Shown here in pieces: positions 36,781 through 48,739 of a stretch of DNA of 64,000 nt. The translations under genes and the position numbers were made by a program. Numbering within the stretch: the first letter of the stretch is position 1; each line of letters opens with the position of its first letter. The notes below the pieces were generated by a model. It was not told the DNA's origin. It did not search any database and saw only the letters and a list, made by a program, of their open reading frames with translations. This DNA is from Diphasiastrum complanatum (Eukaryota > Streptophyta > Lycopodiopsida > Lycopodiales > Lycopodiaceae): positions 31,180,607 through 31,244,606 of the forward strand of contig CM055102.1 in NCBI GenBank assembly GCA_029204225.1. Direction: 5' to 3'.

Positions 36781-38006
36781 AGGTAAATTGGAAGTCAATT
36801 TATTGAATAGTTGTGATTGTACTTGTAATTTTAGTACACTTTCTTTCAATCCTAATCAATTGTTTCGTGTAAGAGGCAATATATTAGGGAAAGACGTAGA
36901 TGTATTATTAGATTTTGGAAGTACTCACAATTTTTTGAATGCTTGACTTGTGCAGAAGCTCCGAGTGCCCACCATAGTCAGTGATCACCGTTATGTGGTC
37001 ATCTTGCTTCGGGGTCGTGGACACGAAAGTTTGGAATATAAAAGTTTCAAATTTAGAGCTTCGGATGCAGGAGCATGTTGAGCCGCTCGACTTCCATGTC
37101 ATGAATCTAGACAGGACTGATGTGATCTTGGGTTATGAATGGTTTTTCGATAAATTTGATTCATTAGCAATAGATTTCAAAAACCATATGGTATTTAAAA
37201 ATAAGTTTGATCAAATAGTCTCTATTTCTGGAGAGACTGATGTACTACCATCGTCGATGATTTCCTTGGCTGAGTTAAAAGAGAAACTTCATGATTTTGA
37301 TTATGAACTCTTTCATTTAGTTTTAAAATCTTGTATGCATTGTGATGTTGGTGATGTGAATGTGTTTTTATGTTTTAACACCAAAAGTTCGCATCAGGAA
37401 CAACAATTACTGCAAGATTTAAAACAAGAGTTTAGTGAAGTTTTTCCGAAACAGCTACCTTACGGACTACCACCCCCTCGGTCGATGGACCATAAGATAG
37501 ACTTATTGTCGGATAGTCGTCCTATCTTCAAACAACCATGCCGGTTTAGTCAAAAGGAAGAAGAGGAAGTGGCTAGGCAAATTGAAGAATATCTCAAGAT
37601 GGGGCACATCAGACCAAGTAAGTCTCCATGGGGAGCACCTGTCCTTCTTAAGAGTAAGAAAGATGGGGGTTTTCGATTATGCGTAGATTACAAGGGTCTA
37701 AACAAACTTACGGTAAAAAATAAATACCCATTACCCAGGATGAATGATCTCATAGATCGGTTAAATGGAGCTAAATACTTCACGCAAATTGATCTACATA
37801 CGAGATACTATCATATGAGGATACATCCAGAAGATGTATGTAAGACCGGTTTTAGGACTAGGTTTGGCCACTACGAGTTTCTAGTTTTGCCCTTTGGTTT
37901 AACCAATGCTCCGACAACTTTCCAGCAAATGATGAACGATTTATTTCATCCATATTTAGGAAAGTTTGTGGTAGTATTTCTGGACGAATATTTAGATCTA
38001 CAGTAG
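36781..38006 (+). pseudogene. Gypsy protease and reverse transcriptase
   Basis: The protease active site reads VLLDFGSTHNFLN near 36900, where the Ser of D(S/T)G is Phe. The frame then changes. From 36981 a 341-codon frame carries DVILGYEWF, the pre-RT segment [17 protein letters not shown], then [35 protein letters not shown] and [18 protein letters not shown]. The catalytic box reads VVVFLDEY where F-x-D-D is expected, so the second Asp is Glu. The frame stops at 38006. The long open frame suggests a fairly recent copy, but the residue change argues against activity. Confidence 0.85.
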
Positions 38007-38561
38007 AACACTCAAAAAGCATCTCTGTATTGTCTTATGTATCTTAAGACAAGAGAAGCTTTATGCAAAAGAATCAAAGTGTGAATTCTTTAAAAAGAAC
38101 TTCATTACCTTGGTCATAAGATCACCTCTTTTTGGATCAAGATTGACGAGGAAAAGGTGAAGACAATAGTGGAATGGCCAATCCCTCAAACGGTTCGTGA
38201 ACGTAAGTCATTCTTAGAATTCATTGTGTTTTTTCGTAGATTTGCAGAGGAGTATTCGAAGATTGCCGCGCATCTCAATAATATGTTGAAAGGAGCGAAA
38301 AGCCAAGTCCTCCTATACGATGGAATGAGAAATTAGATGAAAGTTTTTGGAAACTCAAGTTTTTAATTGCCTCAGCTCCAGTTTTGAGGATAGTGGATCC
38401 AAATTTGCCATTTGTCATTAATATTGATGCAAGTGATACGACTATTGGAGCTGTTCTCTTACAGGAGGGCCAGCCCATTGCCTTTGAAAGTAAAAACCAA
38501 CCAATGCATAGGTCAAGTATACCACGCAGGACAAAGAGCTTTTTGCGGTGATCCATGCTAA
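38007..38561 (+). pseudogene. Gypsy RT thumb and truncated RNase H
   Basis: In shifted frames the sequence encodes KLYAKESKCEFFKK, then DPNLPFVINIDASDTTIGAV with an RNase H Asp, QEGQPIAFESKN and FAVIHAN. It stops abruptly where the minus-strand Copia DNA begins. Confidence 0.75.
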
Positions 38562-40495
38562 TCTGGATCCGTGAATGCCTTGATCTTCAGACTAAGCAAT
38601 GCTGAAAACTTGTTGTGTGCATTAACACTTAATGCCTTTGTGAATATATCTGCAACCATGTCTTGTGTTCTACAGTACATTAAGCTTACCTCCTTGTTGA
38701 GAACCTTGCCCCTGATGTAGTGATATCTGATTTCAATGTGCTTCTCCTAGAGTGAAATCTAGGGTTGGCCGATCAGGCAATAGCACTCTGATTATCATAG
38801 AATATGGTTGTAGGGCTTTACTGATACAAACTAATGTCTGACAGTAAATTTCTCAACCAAAACGCTTCTTTAATAGACTGAGAAACAACAATGTATTCTG
38901 CTTATGTAGAAGAAAGAGCGATAGAGGTTTGCTTACGATTGTTCCATGAGATAGGACCGTCGTTGAAGAAGAATGTAAATCCAGATGTGGACTTACGATT
39001 GTCTACATCTCCTCTGCAGCTTGCATCAGAATATCTACTGAGCTGATGAAGATTGTCGTTGCTGACTTCTTCATAGAGATGCACTTGTCCATGGTAGTTC
39101 GAATATACCTCATGACTCTTACGAGAGCCTTCCAATGGGTAATTCCAAGATTAGCCATATATTGGCTGAGTGAGCTTACTACAAAAGAGATGTCAGGTCT
39201 TGTACAGACCATTGCGTACATGAGAGATCCAAGTATCGATCGATAAGGATACTCTCTCATTTGCTCCTCTTCGTGCTTGGTCTGGGGACATTGGTCCTTT
39301 GACAAATGCAGGCCTGGATCCATCGGTGAGTGAGCTAACTTACAATTTATTAGATTGTATTTGTCAAGAACACTATGAAGATACCTTTGTTGAGTGACAT
39401 AGATCAGTCATCTCGCTCTGTCTCTGTGGATCTGAATGCCCAGACAGAAGTGAGCTTCGCCAAGATCAGTTATGTCGAACTCAATAAATAACATCTATCT
39501 AGAATCCTTGACCAAATTGGTATTGTTGCTGAAAAGCAACGTATCATCCACGTATAAGGTGATGATAATGAAGGATTGCTACACCGCTTGGAATAGACGT
39601 TGCAAATTAGTAGCGCTTGGTTGGAACTCTTGTTCAATGAGGAATGTGTTAATCCTCTAAAATCAAGCTTTAGCAAACTGTTTCAAGCCGTAGCATGTCT
39701 TATGGAGTTTATAGACATGATTCTTCATACCTTCCAGAACATATCCTTTGGGATGGATCATGTAGATGTCTTTGTGTATAATTCCATTCTAATAAGCTGT
39801 TTTCACATCAAGCTGATGCACTTCGAGGTCGGCAGTTGCAGCATATGATAGGAGGGCTCGGATCGATGAATGCTTGACTACAAGAATGAAAGTCTCACTA
39901 TAGTTGACATTGGGGATCTGAGTGAATCCTCGTGCTACCAATATTGCCTTCCTTTGATCAGTTGCTCCATTGGCATTGTACTTGATCTTAAAGGTCCATT
40001 TGCAATCAATGATATTGCAGCCAATAGGAGCTTCGACTAGTGACCATGTCTGATTCTTGATCAGAGAGGAATACTCTCTATCCATAGCTTCTCTCCAAAT
40101 ATCAGAGTTTGGTTGGTTGAGTGCCTCTTCGACTGTTGTCGATTTCTGTATCAAGAGACATGCAAACTCAAGAATATACCTTGTGGGCTGTGTGCACACT
40201 CGGCTTGATCTACTGGGAGGAATCGACTGATGAACCACTCCTGGAACTTGTTGTTGAGTAGCAGCAACATCTTTGTCTGATTCTCTGTTAAATAGTGGGT
40301 CAACAATGGACACGCTTGAGCTTGAAGCTCGGATTGTCGTGTCAATGGCAGGTGATGAAGGTTCTCTTGGAACAATATCTTCGCCTTTGATGTCAACGAA
40401 CTGATCCTCAATAAAGATTGTATTCCGATTGTACAAGATTTGTTGGGTATCGGGATCATACAGCTTGTATGTGTTATCAGATGAAGTATATCCAA
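38562..40495 (-). pseudogene. Copia RT and RNase H
   Basis: The frame from 40436 reads SRDV-like start, RSSRVCTQPTRYILEFACLL, REAMDREYSSLIKNQTWSLV, NIIDCKWTFKIKYNANGATD and LEVHQLDVKTAY. After frame breaks the active site ITLYVDDTLLFS is readable near 39550. RNase H reads GSLMYAMVCTRPDISFVVSS and YSDASCRGDVDNRKSTSGFT with a catalytic Asp near 39030. The terminal part is broken by stops. Confidence 0.8.
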
Positions 40496-41820
40496 TCAGG
40501 ATGGTCTTGAGACGTTGGAAGTCAAATTTCTTCCTCGTGTCTTTCGGGATCTACATGTAGGCAACACATCTGAACACTCTTAGGTTCTTCACAGAAGTCT
40601 TAGAGCTTGTCCACACCTCATGGGGTGTCTTTCCTGAGAGGGCCTTGGTCGAACATCTATTCTATACATAAGCTATAGTAGAGACAGCTTCAGCCCGGAA
40701 GCTCTTGGGAAGCGATGCATGCGCTAGCATACATTTAGCTGATTCATTTGATTGAGGACTGTAAGGAGTGATGAATTGCTGCTCAATGCCTCGGCTCTGG
40801 CAGTATTCCTTAGATTCAGTAGAGATGTACTCTCCACCATTGCCTGACCTTAAGGCCTTGATCGTCCTTCCAGTCTCTTTTTTTGCACGCTCCTTGAAGA
40901 TTCTGAAGCAATTGAAAGCTTCTAATTTCTTCTTGATAAAGTACACCATAGTCCTTCTGGAGAATTCATCAATAAATGTTATAAAGTACTTTGCATCCTT
41001 CAGAGAAGGATTTTTCATTGGGCCACAAATGTCTGAATGTACAATATATAACAATCCTCTAGCAGTATGCTGATGGCTTGATCTAAATGGTTTTCTAGTT
41101 TGTTTACCAACTAGACAGTTTTGACAGACAGGTAACTTGACTTTATCACTAGAATAGTCTAGATCAAGAACAATAGAATGTCTAGACATTTGTTGTATAG
41201 TAGCATGATTCAAGTGACCAAGTCTATCATGCCAAAGTAAATTTTTATTTGCTTGTATAGAAGTACTGAGCGCCCGACTAGAGGCAGAAAAGCAATGACT
41301 TAATCTATACAAGTATCCATGCATCTTTTCGAGTGCTAGGATCTTGCCTATCCTATCAACTACTTTGAGCTGATCACATTCAAATTCTCCTTTATGTCCT
41401 AGATCTGTGATTCTGCTTACAGAGAGCAGATTTGTAGATAAGTTGGGTACATATAGGACTTTAGAAAGTAGCTTATGCTGATAATTTGCAAAGCTCCATC
41501 TCATAGTACCTTCACCTTTAATAGCTTGGGTGCTATTATCGTCAAGGTGAACGTATTTGTTGGTATTATAGGGTGTATAGGACTTGAAATAGCCAATGAG
41601 ACTGGTCATATGCTGAGTGGCACCGGAATCCAGAAACCAAGAACTATCGTTGGATGCTCCTTGATGGCTAGTCATGAAGGCATCATGATCTACTTCTTGA
41701 ATGGGTTGTGGAGTTTCTGTAGCTGCATTGGCCACTTGATTCGATTGTCCCTTGTTGTTCTTAGCTTGTAATATTTGACAGTCTTGAATCTCGTGGTTGT
41801 TTTGTTTGCAGTATCTTTAG
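40496..41820 (-). pseudogene. Copia protease and integrase
   Basis: A 357-codon frame (41735-40662) starts with SSWFLDSGATQHMTS, an intact protease active site. It continues with KVLYVPNLSTNLLSVSRITD, LLWHDRLGHLNHATIQQMS, CQNCLVGKQTRKPF and VHSDICGPMKNPSLKDAKYF with the first catalytic Asp, then RSGNGGEYIS, where the second Asp is Gly. The third motif is lost: YSPQSNES is joined to AKCMLAHASLP, which deletes the Glu-containing VAERKN region. Inactive despite the long open frame. Confidence 0.85.
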
Positions 41821-42107
41821 AATAGCTTTTTCTTTGTCTGTGGATTCGACTGTTCTTTGTGCTATGCTAGTTTCTGGTCTTGTTGTGATTGCTTCGGGCC
41901 TTTTTTCTTCTTCTGCTTAGTTGTGCTCTTGTTGGTGTACAAAGTGTGAGAATCAATTGAGGAACTGGAGGCTTTGTTCCTCTGCGTGTCTTCCTGCAAC
42001 AACATTGTAATGACTCTCAAAAGAGTCAGCTCTAGATGTGTCGTGATGATCATCACCCAGCTGTCGTATGAGCTTGGCAAGCTTGTAAGCAGGAGAGTTC
42101 TCTGCAC
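41821..42107 (-). pseudogene. Copia gag, C-terminal part
   Basis: The minus strand encodes LLTSLPSSYDSWVMIITTHL and LLRVITMLLQEDTQRNKASS, the end of the UBN2 domain, then a Lys-rich linker. The zinc knuckle near 41810 is degraded. The N-terminal half is missing at the right boundary, near 42110-42120. Confidence 0.75.
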
Positions 42108-42448
42108 TCAAAGTGAGGCATATTGAAGTTGAAAAATAGAGGTTTACATGTTTGAAGGCTGTACTATCAAAGATCCTTTATTGTAGGAGTCAAAATAGCA
42201 AATTTTGACTATTTTTCAATTTTCCTCAATCTAAGAAGCATTGTTTGGATCTATGATCCTATGAATGGATGAAACTTTCTATATGATAAATCTGACTTTT
42301 TTAAGCTATTTCACACGTGTGACTAGAAATTGTTATTTTTGGCCTTCTTTGAGTTCTCAATCATTTGTTACTTGATTCCAAGTGATCAATAGTTTACATT
42401 TGATTAGTTTTGAATCTCTGAAAACATTCATTTAGTAAGCCAAAATCA

Positions 42449-44689
42449 ATGGGATCTTATCTATTAGAACAAAGTGAGCGACTCACTTCTACAAATTATG
42501 GTACATGGAAAGTGAGGATAGAATCCATTCTTGTACTTCAAGATCTAGATATAGTGAATGGGAATGAGGAGGAGCCTACTAATCCTCAAGAAATTCCCAG
42601 ATTCAAGAAAAGAGCACGTGTTGCTCTTCATGTTTTAAAGCTAAATGTCTCTAATGAAGTTCTAAGAGAGATTAGCTCTTGTGTCAATGCTCAAGAAGCA
42701 TGGAGTACTCTTCAATCCATTTATGAGTCTAAAAACACTTCAAGAGTCTTTACTCTAAGAAATATGATTTCTCAAAGTTTTCAAAGAAAGGATGAAATTG
42801 CTTCATCCTATGTTTCTAGAGTCAAGGATCTCCATAAAGATCTTTGTTGCATAGATGATTCTATCAAATCCAAAGAAATTGTTCAAGTTATTTTGAATGG
42901 ATTAAGTGAGGATTTTGATACCATTGTTCAATCTTATGCAATTAAAGAGGACTTACCCTCTTTAGAAGCCTTACAAGGAGTCTTGATAGTTGAGGAGTAT
43001 AGGCATCAATCTCGAGTGGCAAGATTTGAGAGATTGTCTCTCAAGGATGGAGGAAGTGATCAAGCACTCTTCACCAAATCCAAGGAGAAGAGAAAAGGCA
43101 AGAAGAATGGCAAGAGCTCCAAGGACAACACAAAAGCAATGGAGAAGACATTCGAGGAGGGACCAAGCTCATCCAATGCGAACAAGAACAATTACAAGGT
43201 TACTTGTTTCTCATGTGGCAAGAAGGGGCATTTTGCCTCCCAATGCTACAAAAGGAAAAAGCAAGCCAACATCACTTGTGAAGATGAATCTCCTTGTGAC
43301 AAAGAAGATTCACTTATGATGTCTAGCTTTTCATCTTCCTCTTTCAAGCATTCTAATGTATGGTGGCTAGATAGTGGTGCCTCATCCCACATGAGTAGTG
43401 ATAAAAACTCTTTTTGTAGTCTTGTACCATACAAAGGATCTAGAAGTTGTATCTATACAACAAATGATGAGGAATGTATGATAGAAGGCATAGGAAGCAT
43501 ATCTCTAGATAAGCTTGATCTCAATGATGTGCTCTATGTTCCTAGTTTGACTAAAAATCTAATAAGTGTAGGCCAACTCAATGATGATGGTCTACAAGTA
43601 GATTTTAAAGATGGTACTTGCTTGATCACAAAAGATGATGATATAATAGCATCATGTTCTCATTTTGGAAGGTTATTCAAGCTTGATGGAAATGGAAATC
43701 CTAATCTTTGTTCGGATATTGTGCTACAAGGAAAGCTTTCAAATGAAGATCTATGGCATAGGAGGTTGGGCCACCCCAACTCCAAGGCCATGCAATCTAT
43801 GTGCAAGTTGGAGGTAGCTCATGGTTTGCCTAAGTCCATGATCAAGGAGCCAAGTCCTTGTGATGCATGTGCATTGGCCAAATCACATGCAAGGCCACAT
43901 CAAAGATCAACCATCAAGTCCAAAGCACCTTTGGAACTCATCCATAGTGACATCCATTTCTCATCCACCAAGAGCAAGGGTGGAGCTACATGTTTTATAA
44001 TATTTATTGATGATCACTCACGTTTCTATTGGGTTTACCTCTTATCTTCTAAAGCACTTGCATATGAAACTTTTGTGAAGTTCAAAGTTTTTGTTGAGAA
44101 TCAACTATCTTGTAAAATTAAAGCTTTGAGAAGTGATGATGGAGGTGAATACATCTCCACAAAGCTCATAAACTTTTGTAATAATTTTGGCATTAGAAGA
44201 GATTTCACTTGTTCCTACTCTCCTCAATCTAATGGAGTGGCCGAAAGAGAAAATAGAACTCTATGTGAATGTGCAAAGGCACTTAGACTAGGAGCCTCTC
44301 TTTCTAAAGATTTTTGGGGAGAAGCAATAGGATGTGCTAACTATCTTTGCAATTTTTTGCCAAATCGTGCTATAGAAGATATTTCACCTTATGAAAAGTT
44401 GTATGGAAGGAAACCCGAGGTCGATCATCTTAGAACATTTGGCTGTGTATGCTTTGTACATGTACCTCTTGAAACAAGAAAAAAAGAAGATGCTAATGCT
44501 CTTAAAGGCATTATGATAGGCTACTCAAGTAAAGCCTATGGGATTTTTGTTCCATCTACTAATCAAACTATGATAAGTAGAGATGTGATCTTCCATGAAG
44601 ATCGAATGTACATGAAGGACAATGTGCAAGAATCTCAAGAGCTTATTCATCAAGGAGGAGTCTCTTCATCAAGTATTGATCAAGATTAA
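42449..44689 (+). pseudogene. Copia gag-protease-integrase polyprotein
   Basis: 746 codons, open. Residues 1-60 are the DUF4219-like start (SERLTSTNYGTWKVRIESIL), and about 65-200 are UBN2 gag. The knuckle CFSCGKKGHFASQC lies near residue 252, and the protease VWWLDSGASSHMSS near 306. The GAG-pre-integrase LWHRRLGHPNSKAMQSM lies near 435. The integrase catalytic triad is complete: IHSDIHFSS (first Asp), RSDDGGEYIS (second Asp) and NGVAERENRTL (Glu) near 590. It ends GYSSKAYGIF and SRDVIFHED. The family's polyprotein is normally continuous with RT. Here a TAA at 44687 and a TGA 75 bases later break it, so the element as a whole is a pseudogene. Confidence 0.9.
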
Positions 44690-45623
44690 GACTTGTTGGG
44701 GCCAATATCACAAGAGAAGCCGAGTCTACCAATGACTCCAAGAAGATCAACCTGAGAGAGATCCGAGCCTAGAAGACTCACCTACTTGGAAAAAGGCAAA
44801 CAAGTGGAGGATTCAAGTTCTCTACATGTTTTTCACACTTCCATTGAGGAACCATCAAGTGTGGAGGAAGCTCTTCAATCAAAGGATTGGATCAAAGCTA
44901 TGGAAGCCGAGTACGAAGCTTTGATGCAAAATGAGACTTGCCAACTTGTAGATCCTCCTAATGACAAGCATGTCATTGGATGCAAGTGGGTCTATAGAAT
45001 CAATCTCAATAATGATGGATCCTTCAATAAGTTCAAATCAAGGCTTTGTGCTAAAGGCTATGCCCAAATCAAAGGCATAGATTATGAAGAAACCTTTGCT
45101 CCCGTAGCAAAGATGGTAACCATTAGAATTCTCATTACTATTTGTTGCTTTTATGATTGGAAAATTCTTCAACTTGATGTTTCCAATGCTTTATTAAATG
45201 GTTGCTTAGAAGAAGAAATATATATGCATCAACCTCCAGGTTTTGTTGCGAATGGCAAAGGATCAAAAGTATGCTTTCTTTTGAAAAGTCTATATGCTTG
45301 AAACAAGCTCCAAGGGCTTGGTATGAGAGGTTGAACACTTATCCTCTTTCTATTGGTTTCAAGATTAGTTCATATGATCCATCATTATATCTGAAACATG
45401 TTGGTAATGATATAATCATGTTGCTTATTTATGTTGATGACATTCTATTATGTGGAAGCAACATGGATTTACTTGTCGATACCAAGATCTCCTTAGGAAA
45501 GGAATTCAAAATGCAAGATCTTGGATTTTTACATCATGTACTTGGATTAGAGATTAAGATCTCTAATGACTTAGATTTCATTTCTCAAGAAAGTTATGTA
45601 AGGTCTATGCTAAGTAGTTTAAA
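44690..45623 (+). pseudogene. Copia reverse transcriptase
   Basis: After the two stops the same frame resumes at 44786 with EPSSVEEALQSKDWIKAMEA, HVIGCKWVYRINLNNDGSFN, RLCAKGYAQIKGIDYEETFA and ILQLDVSNALLNGCLEEEIY. One base is missing near 45298, inside the conserved LYGLKQAPRAW segment, and creates a stop at 45301. The next frame continues with LKQAPRAWYERLN and the active site LLIYVDDILLCGSN near 45430. A second frameshift lies near 45620. Confidence 0.9.
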
Positions 45624-46388
45624 ATGCAAGATTGTAAAAGCATAGATACTCCTATGGAGTCTAATGTTAAAGACACTAAGACTTGTGATGAAGCATCCTT
45701 TGAGGACATCACACTTTTTAGAAGTCTGATAGGCTCTTTAATATGGCTCATTATCACTAGGGCTGATCTTAGTTTTAGTGTGCATAAGCTTAGTCAAAGC
45801 ATGCAAAATCCAAAGATCCATGATTGGAAAAAGGGGAAGAGGATCTTGAGATATGTTGCATCTACTCAAGACTATGGACTTTGTTTTAAAAGACATGATT
45901 TAAGACTTGTTGCCTTTTTAGATTCGGATTTTGCAGGTGATAAGGTGGATAGAAAGTCCACAAGTGCTTATACAATATTTTTGGGAGGTAATCTTGTCTC
46001 TTGGCAATCTAAGAAGCAAGACACTATCTTCTTATCCTCATGTGAAGCCGAGTACAAGGCTTTGACTATCACAACAAAGGAAGTCATTTGGATCAAAATA
46101 TTACTAGTGGAGCTTGGGATCATTCAAGAGGAGGAAATACCTTGCATCAAATGTGATAGCATCTCGGCCCAACATCTTGCAAGTAATCCAATATTCCATG
46201 CAAGAAGTAAACACATAGAGGTAGCACACCACTATGTAAGAGAAAAAGTTATGGATGGTGAGATTCTCCTTGAGCATGTATCAACTTCAGATTATTATGC
46301 AGATTTACTCACCAAGCCTCTAGCTAAGAAGGACTTTGAAAGACATACATCAAATCTTGGCTTGATCTCCAAGTCCTTAGTATTGTAA
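45624..46388 (+). pseudogene. Copia RNase H
   Basis: 254 open codons: MQDCKSIDTPMESNVKD, SLIGSLIWLIITRADLSFSV, FLDSDFAGDKVDRKSTSAYT with a catalytic Asp, FLSSCEAEYKALTITTKEVI with Glu, IKCDSISAQHLASNPIFHAR with Asp, and DYYADLLTKPLAKKDF. The domain is full length and in one frame, but is separated from RT by a frameshift. Confidence 0.9.
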
Positions 46389-46400
46389 ATATTATTTTTA

Positions 46401-46540
46401 TTTCAAGGAGTGTGAAAATATTGTAAAATTAAAATGATATTCAAGTTTTGGGGTTTGTCCAAACTTGAGGTAGACTAGTCTAGTAACTTTTCAATGAGAG
46501 TCAAGTTAGTTTTTTGTCTTCATAGTGATGTGTAGGTCTA
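46401..46540 (+). repeat. polypurine tract and start of a 3' LTR
   Basis: TTTCAAGGAG is followed at 46411 by TGTGAAAATATTG, the expected LTR start. LTR-like DNA runs to about 46540. The rest is replaced by the Copia fragment at 46620. Confidence 0.55.
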
Positions 46541-46599
46541 GAACCTATCAAGAAGCATTTGAGGCTACTCTTGTAGGTCAAAAGATTCTCAAAAAGAGA

Positions 46600-47080
46600 G
46601 ATTCTCAAGTCTCAGGAATGTCTATCATTGACCCACTTCGAGACAACGAATTAGATGAAGATATTGCTGCCACCCAACAACATATCCCAAGAGCGGTTCA
46701 TCAGTCGAATCCTCCCAGAAGATCAAGCCGAGTGCGCACACAGCCCACAAGGTATATCCTTGAGTCTGCCTGTCTTTTAATGCAAGAACCAACGACAGTC
46801 GAAGAGGCACTTAGCCAACCAGACTCTGATATCTGGAGAGAAGCTATGGATAGAGAGTATTCCTCTCTGATCAAGAATCAGACATGGTCATTAGTCGAAG
46901 CTCCTATTGGTTGCAATATTATTGATTGCAAATGGATCTTTAAGATCAAATATAACGCCAACGGAGCGATAGATCGAAGAAAGGCTAGACTGGTAGCATG
47001 AGGATTCACCCAAATCCCGAATGTCTTCTATAGTGAGGCTTTTAGTCCAGCCGTCAAACATTTGTCACCCATGCTACGTA
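46600..47080 (+). pseudogene. Copia RT fragment (plus strand)
   Basis: It encodes SIIDPLRDNELDEDIAATQQ, RSSRVRTQPTRYILESACLL, REAMDREYSSLIKNQTWSLV, NIIDCKWIFKIKYNANGAID and, after a TGA at 46999-47001, GFTQIPNV. It is nearly identical in protein to the minus-strand RT at 40436-39789, so the two are inverted copies of one family about 6.5 kb apart. Confidence 0.85.
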
Positions 47081-47084
47081 AAAT

Positions 47085-48357
47085 ATGATGAAATGACATA
47101 GCATCATTTATCGATGGTCGTTTGAAATCATAGTATGTATGTTCTTAAAATATTACATCCCTAGAGACAAATACTACATTGGTGGATGGATCATAAACTT
47201 TATAAGAATTATGTTCATCAGGATAGCCAATGAAAATACATTTGTCCTATGATCCAGCTTCTTCCTAAGCTGTTTAGGAATGTGAACAAAACATATACAA
47301 CCAAAGATTTTTAAATTGCTGACACTAGGCTTGTGCCCATGCCAAACTTCATGAGGAGTCTTGTTGTTGATGGCTTTGGTGCTGGATTTGTTATACACGT
47401 AATAGGTTGTGGTAGTAGCTTCTACCCAAAACTTTGTAGGTAGGTGTGCATGATGTAGCATGGATCTGGCTGAGCTGAGAAGAGTTCGATTCTTCCTTTT
47501 TGCAATCTCGTTCTGTTGAGGTGAATAGGAAGTGGTGAACTGTCTTCTAATACCATGTTCAGCCATGTTGTCGGACATCTCATTGGAGATGTATTTGCCA
47601 CCACCATCTGTTCAAAGTGCTTTCACTTTATGGTGCTAGAATCTTTGAGGCAGATAAATTGGTCTCTGCTGTAAGCTGTGTACTCCGTAAACCATTCCTT
47701 GTGAGAGGTCATGTGTTGGGTAGCGTCACTGTCCAGGTACCAGCTATCACAATCTTCGCTGTTGTTGTAAGCCATTAACAAGTGTGTATCTGACTTCTTG
47801 AATTTCGCCATGTTGGAGGAGTCTGGCTACTGCTGCTGTTGTTGCTTCTTTGTCTCATTGTAGATCCTGATGCGACACTCCTTGATGTCATGATTAGCTC
47901 TTTTGCAATATCTATAGAAAATCTTCTTGCGCGATCCACCATGCTCACCTTGAGTGTGAGGCTTCTGTTGTTGCTGCTGCATTTGATTCTTGCCCTTGGA
48001 ATAGTCTTTCTTCTTGGTGTATAGAGCCATGGATTTGTCTTTGATGGACAGGCTGCTAGTCTTTCTCCGCATTTCTTCTTGAAGAAGATGACCGATCACT
48101 TTTTGAAGAGTGAGGTCGGGTTGTGCGGAGATCATCCCCACAAAGTGCTCATAGGACTTTGGGAGAGAAGAAAACAAGGTCATAACGACATCATCATCTT
48201 GAATAGAACATCCTACAGTTGATAACTGATCTAGTAGGGACTTGAAGTTGTTGATGTGAGAAGTGATGGTAGTAGAATCAAACATGCTAAGAGTAAAGAA
48301 CTTCCTTCTAAGATGTAATCTCGTTGTCCTTTTTTTGATAGGATATATTTGTGGCAT
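47085..48357 (-). mobile_element. minus-strand Copia fragment with internal deletion
   Basis: Gag (48357-47827): LHLRRKFFTLSMFDSTTITS, SSLPKSYEHFVGMISAQPDL, then a Lys/Gln-rich linker with a degraded knuckle (YRYCKRANHDIKEC) and poly-Gln. Protease (47811-47623): SWYLDSDATQHMTSH, with Gly of DSGAT changed to Asp. After KDSSTI the sequence jumps to KVKAL and TDGGGKYISNEMS, so GAG-pre-integrase and the first half of integrase are deleted. Integrase C-terminal part: FTTSYSPQQNEIAKRKNRTL, with the catalytic Glu changed to Lys. It ends near VSRDVIF at about 47140. No LTR, RT or RNase H. Confidence 0.8.
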
Positions 48358-48359
48358 GC

Positions 48360-48701
48360 TTCTTATGATTTATGCTTAGTTAGCTGCAATTATTCTATCA
48401 TTTCCCTTTGGGTGTTAGATAGGATTAGAGTAACGGATTTGCTAGTTGTGTAAACCTTAGCAAGCCCTGGTCTAGTTAAAATGCTTGTTAGTTGGGTAAG
48501 CCTTAACAAGCTTAATTAGTTTGTTGTCTAGTTTCTGAGCACTAGTTGGGAAGCCTTGGTGTTCTTCCTTTTGTGTATGCTCTTTACGTTTGTTTGTAAG
48601 TTTTATGTAGATCTTAGGAAGTGGACAAATCGGTCTATCACTATACTAAACCATGGATAGATATAGAATGGCCATTGTACAAATAGATTTTACCTCCAAC
48701 A
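48360..48701 (+). repeat. LTR end of a Gypsy-like element
   Basis: The right end, CCTCCAACA at 48701, is followed by a Gypsy-type primer site. The left boundary is not fixed; it abuts the Copia gag fragment near 48357. Confidence 0.4.
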
Positions 48702-48718
48702 TTGGTGTCGTTGCCGCT
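48702..48718 (+). promoter_or_regulatory. Gypsy-type primer binding site
   Basis: TTGGTGTCGTTGCCGCT resembles TGGCGCCGTTGCCGGGG, with two or three changes. No Gypsy coding sequence follows. Minus-strand Copia DNA begins at about 48740. Confidence 0.45.
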
Positions 48719-48739
48719 TTTTAAGTTTTCTTATGTAGC

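Larger units (their letters stand above)
35817..38561 (+). mobile_element. Ty3/Gypsy retrotransposon remnant
   Basis: The plus-strand order gag, zinc knuckle, protease, RT and RNase H is that of Gypsy elements. LTRs were not recognised. The left leader (35391-35816) shows nothing nameable. The right end is cut inside RNase H by the minus-strand Copia element that begins at about 38562, so integrase is missing. Confidence 0.85.
38562..42107 (-). mobile_element. minus-strand Ty1/Copia element without LTRs
   Basis: On the minus strand: the C-terminal half of gag (42107 down), protease, integrase, RT and RNase H, all in Copia order. Both LTRs and the gag N-terminus are missing, and its left end lies directly against Gypsy RNase H. 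Its RT is nearly the same as the plus-strand fragment at 46620-47080. Confidence 0.85.
42121..46540 (+). mobile_element. plus-strand Ty1/Copia element, best-preserved coding region
   Basis: A leader of about 330 bases, one long gag-protease-integrase frame, RT and RNase H, a polypurine tract and the start of a 3' LTR at 46411. The 5' LTR is missing or reduced to at most 40 bases. Only two in-frame stops and two frameshifts interrupt pol. It belongs to the same lineage as 23810-28707 and shares a TTTCACACGTGTGA motif in its leader near 42307. Confidence 0.9.

Noticed and set aside
36908-37102. minus-strand frame over the Gypsy protease
   Set aside because: It is a shadow. The plus strand carries protease and RT motifs in order.
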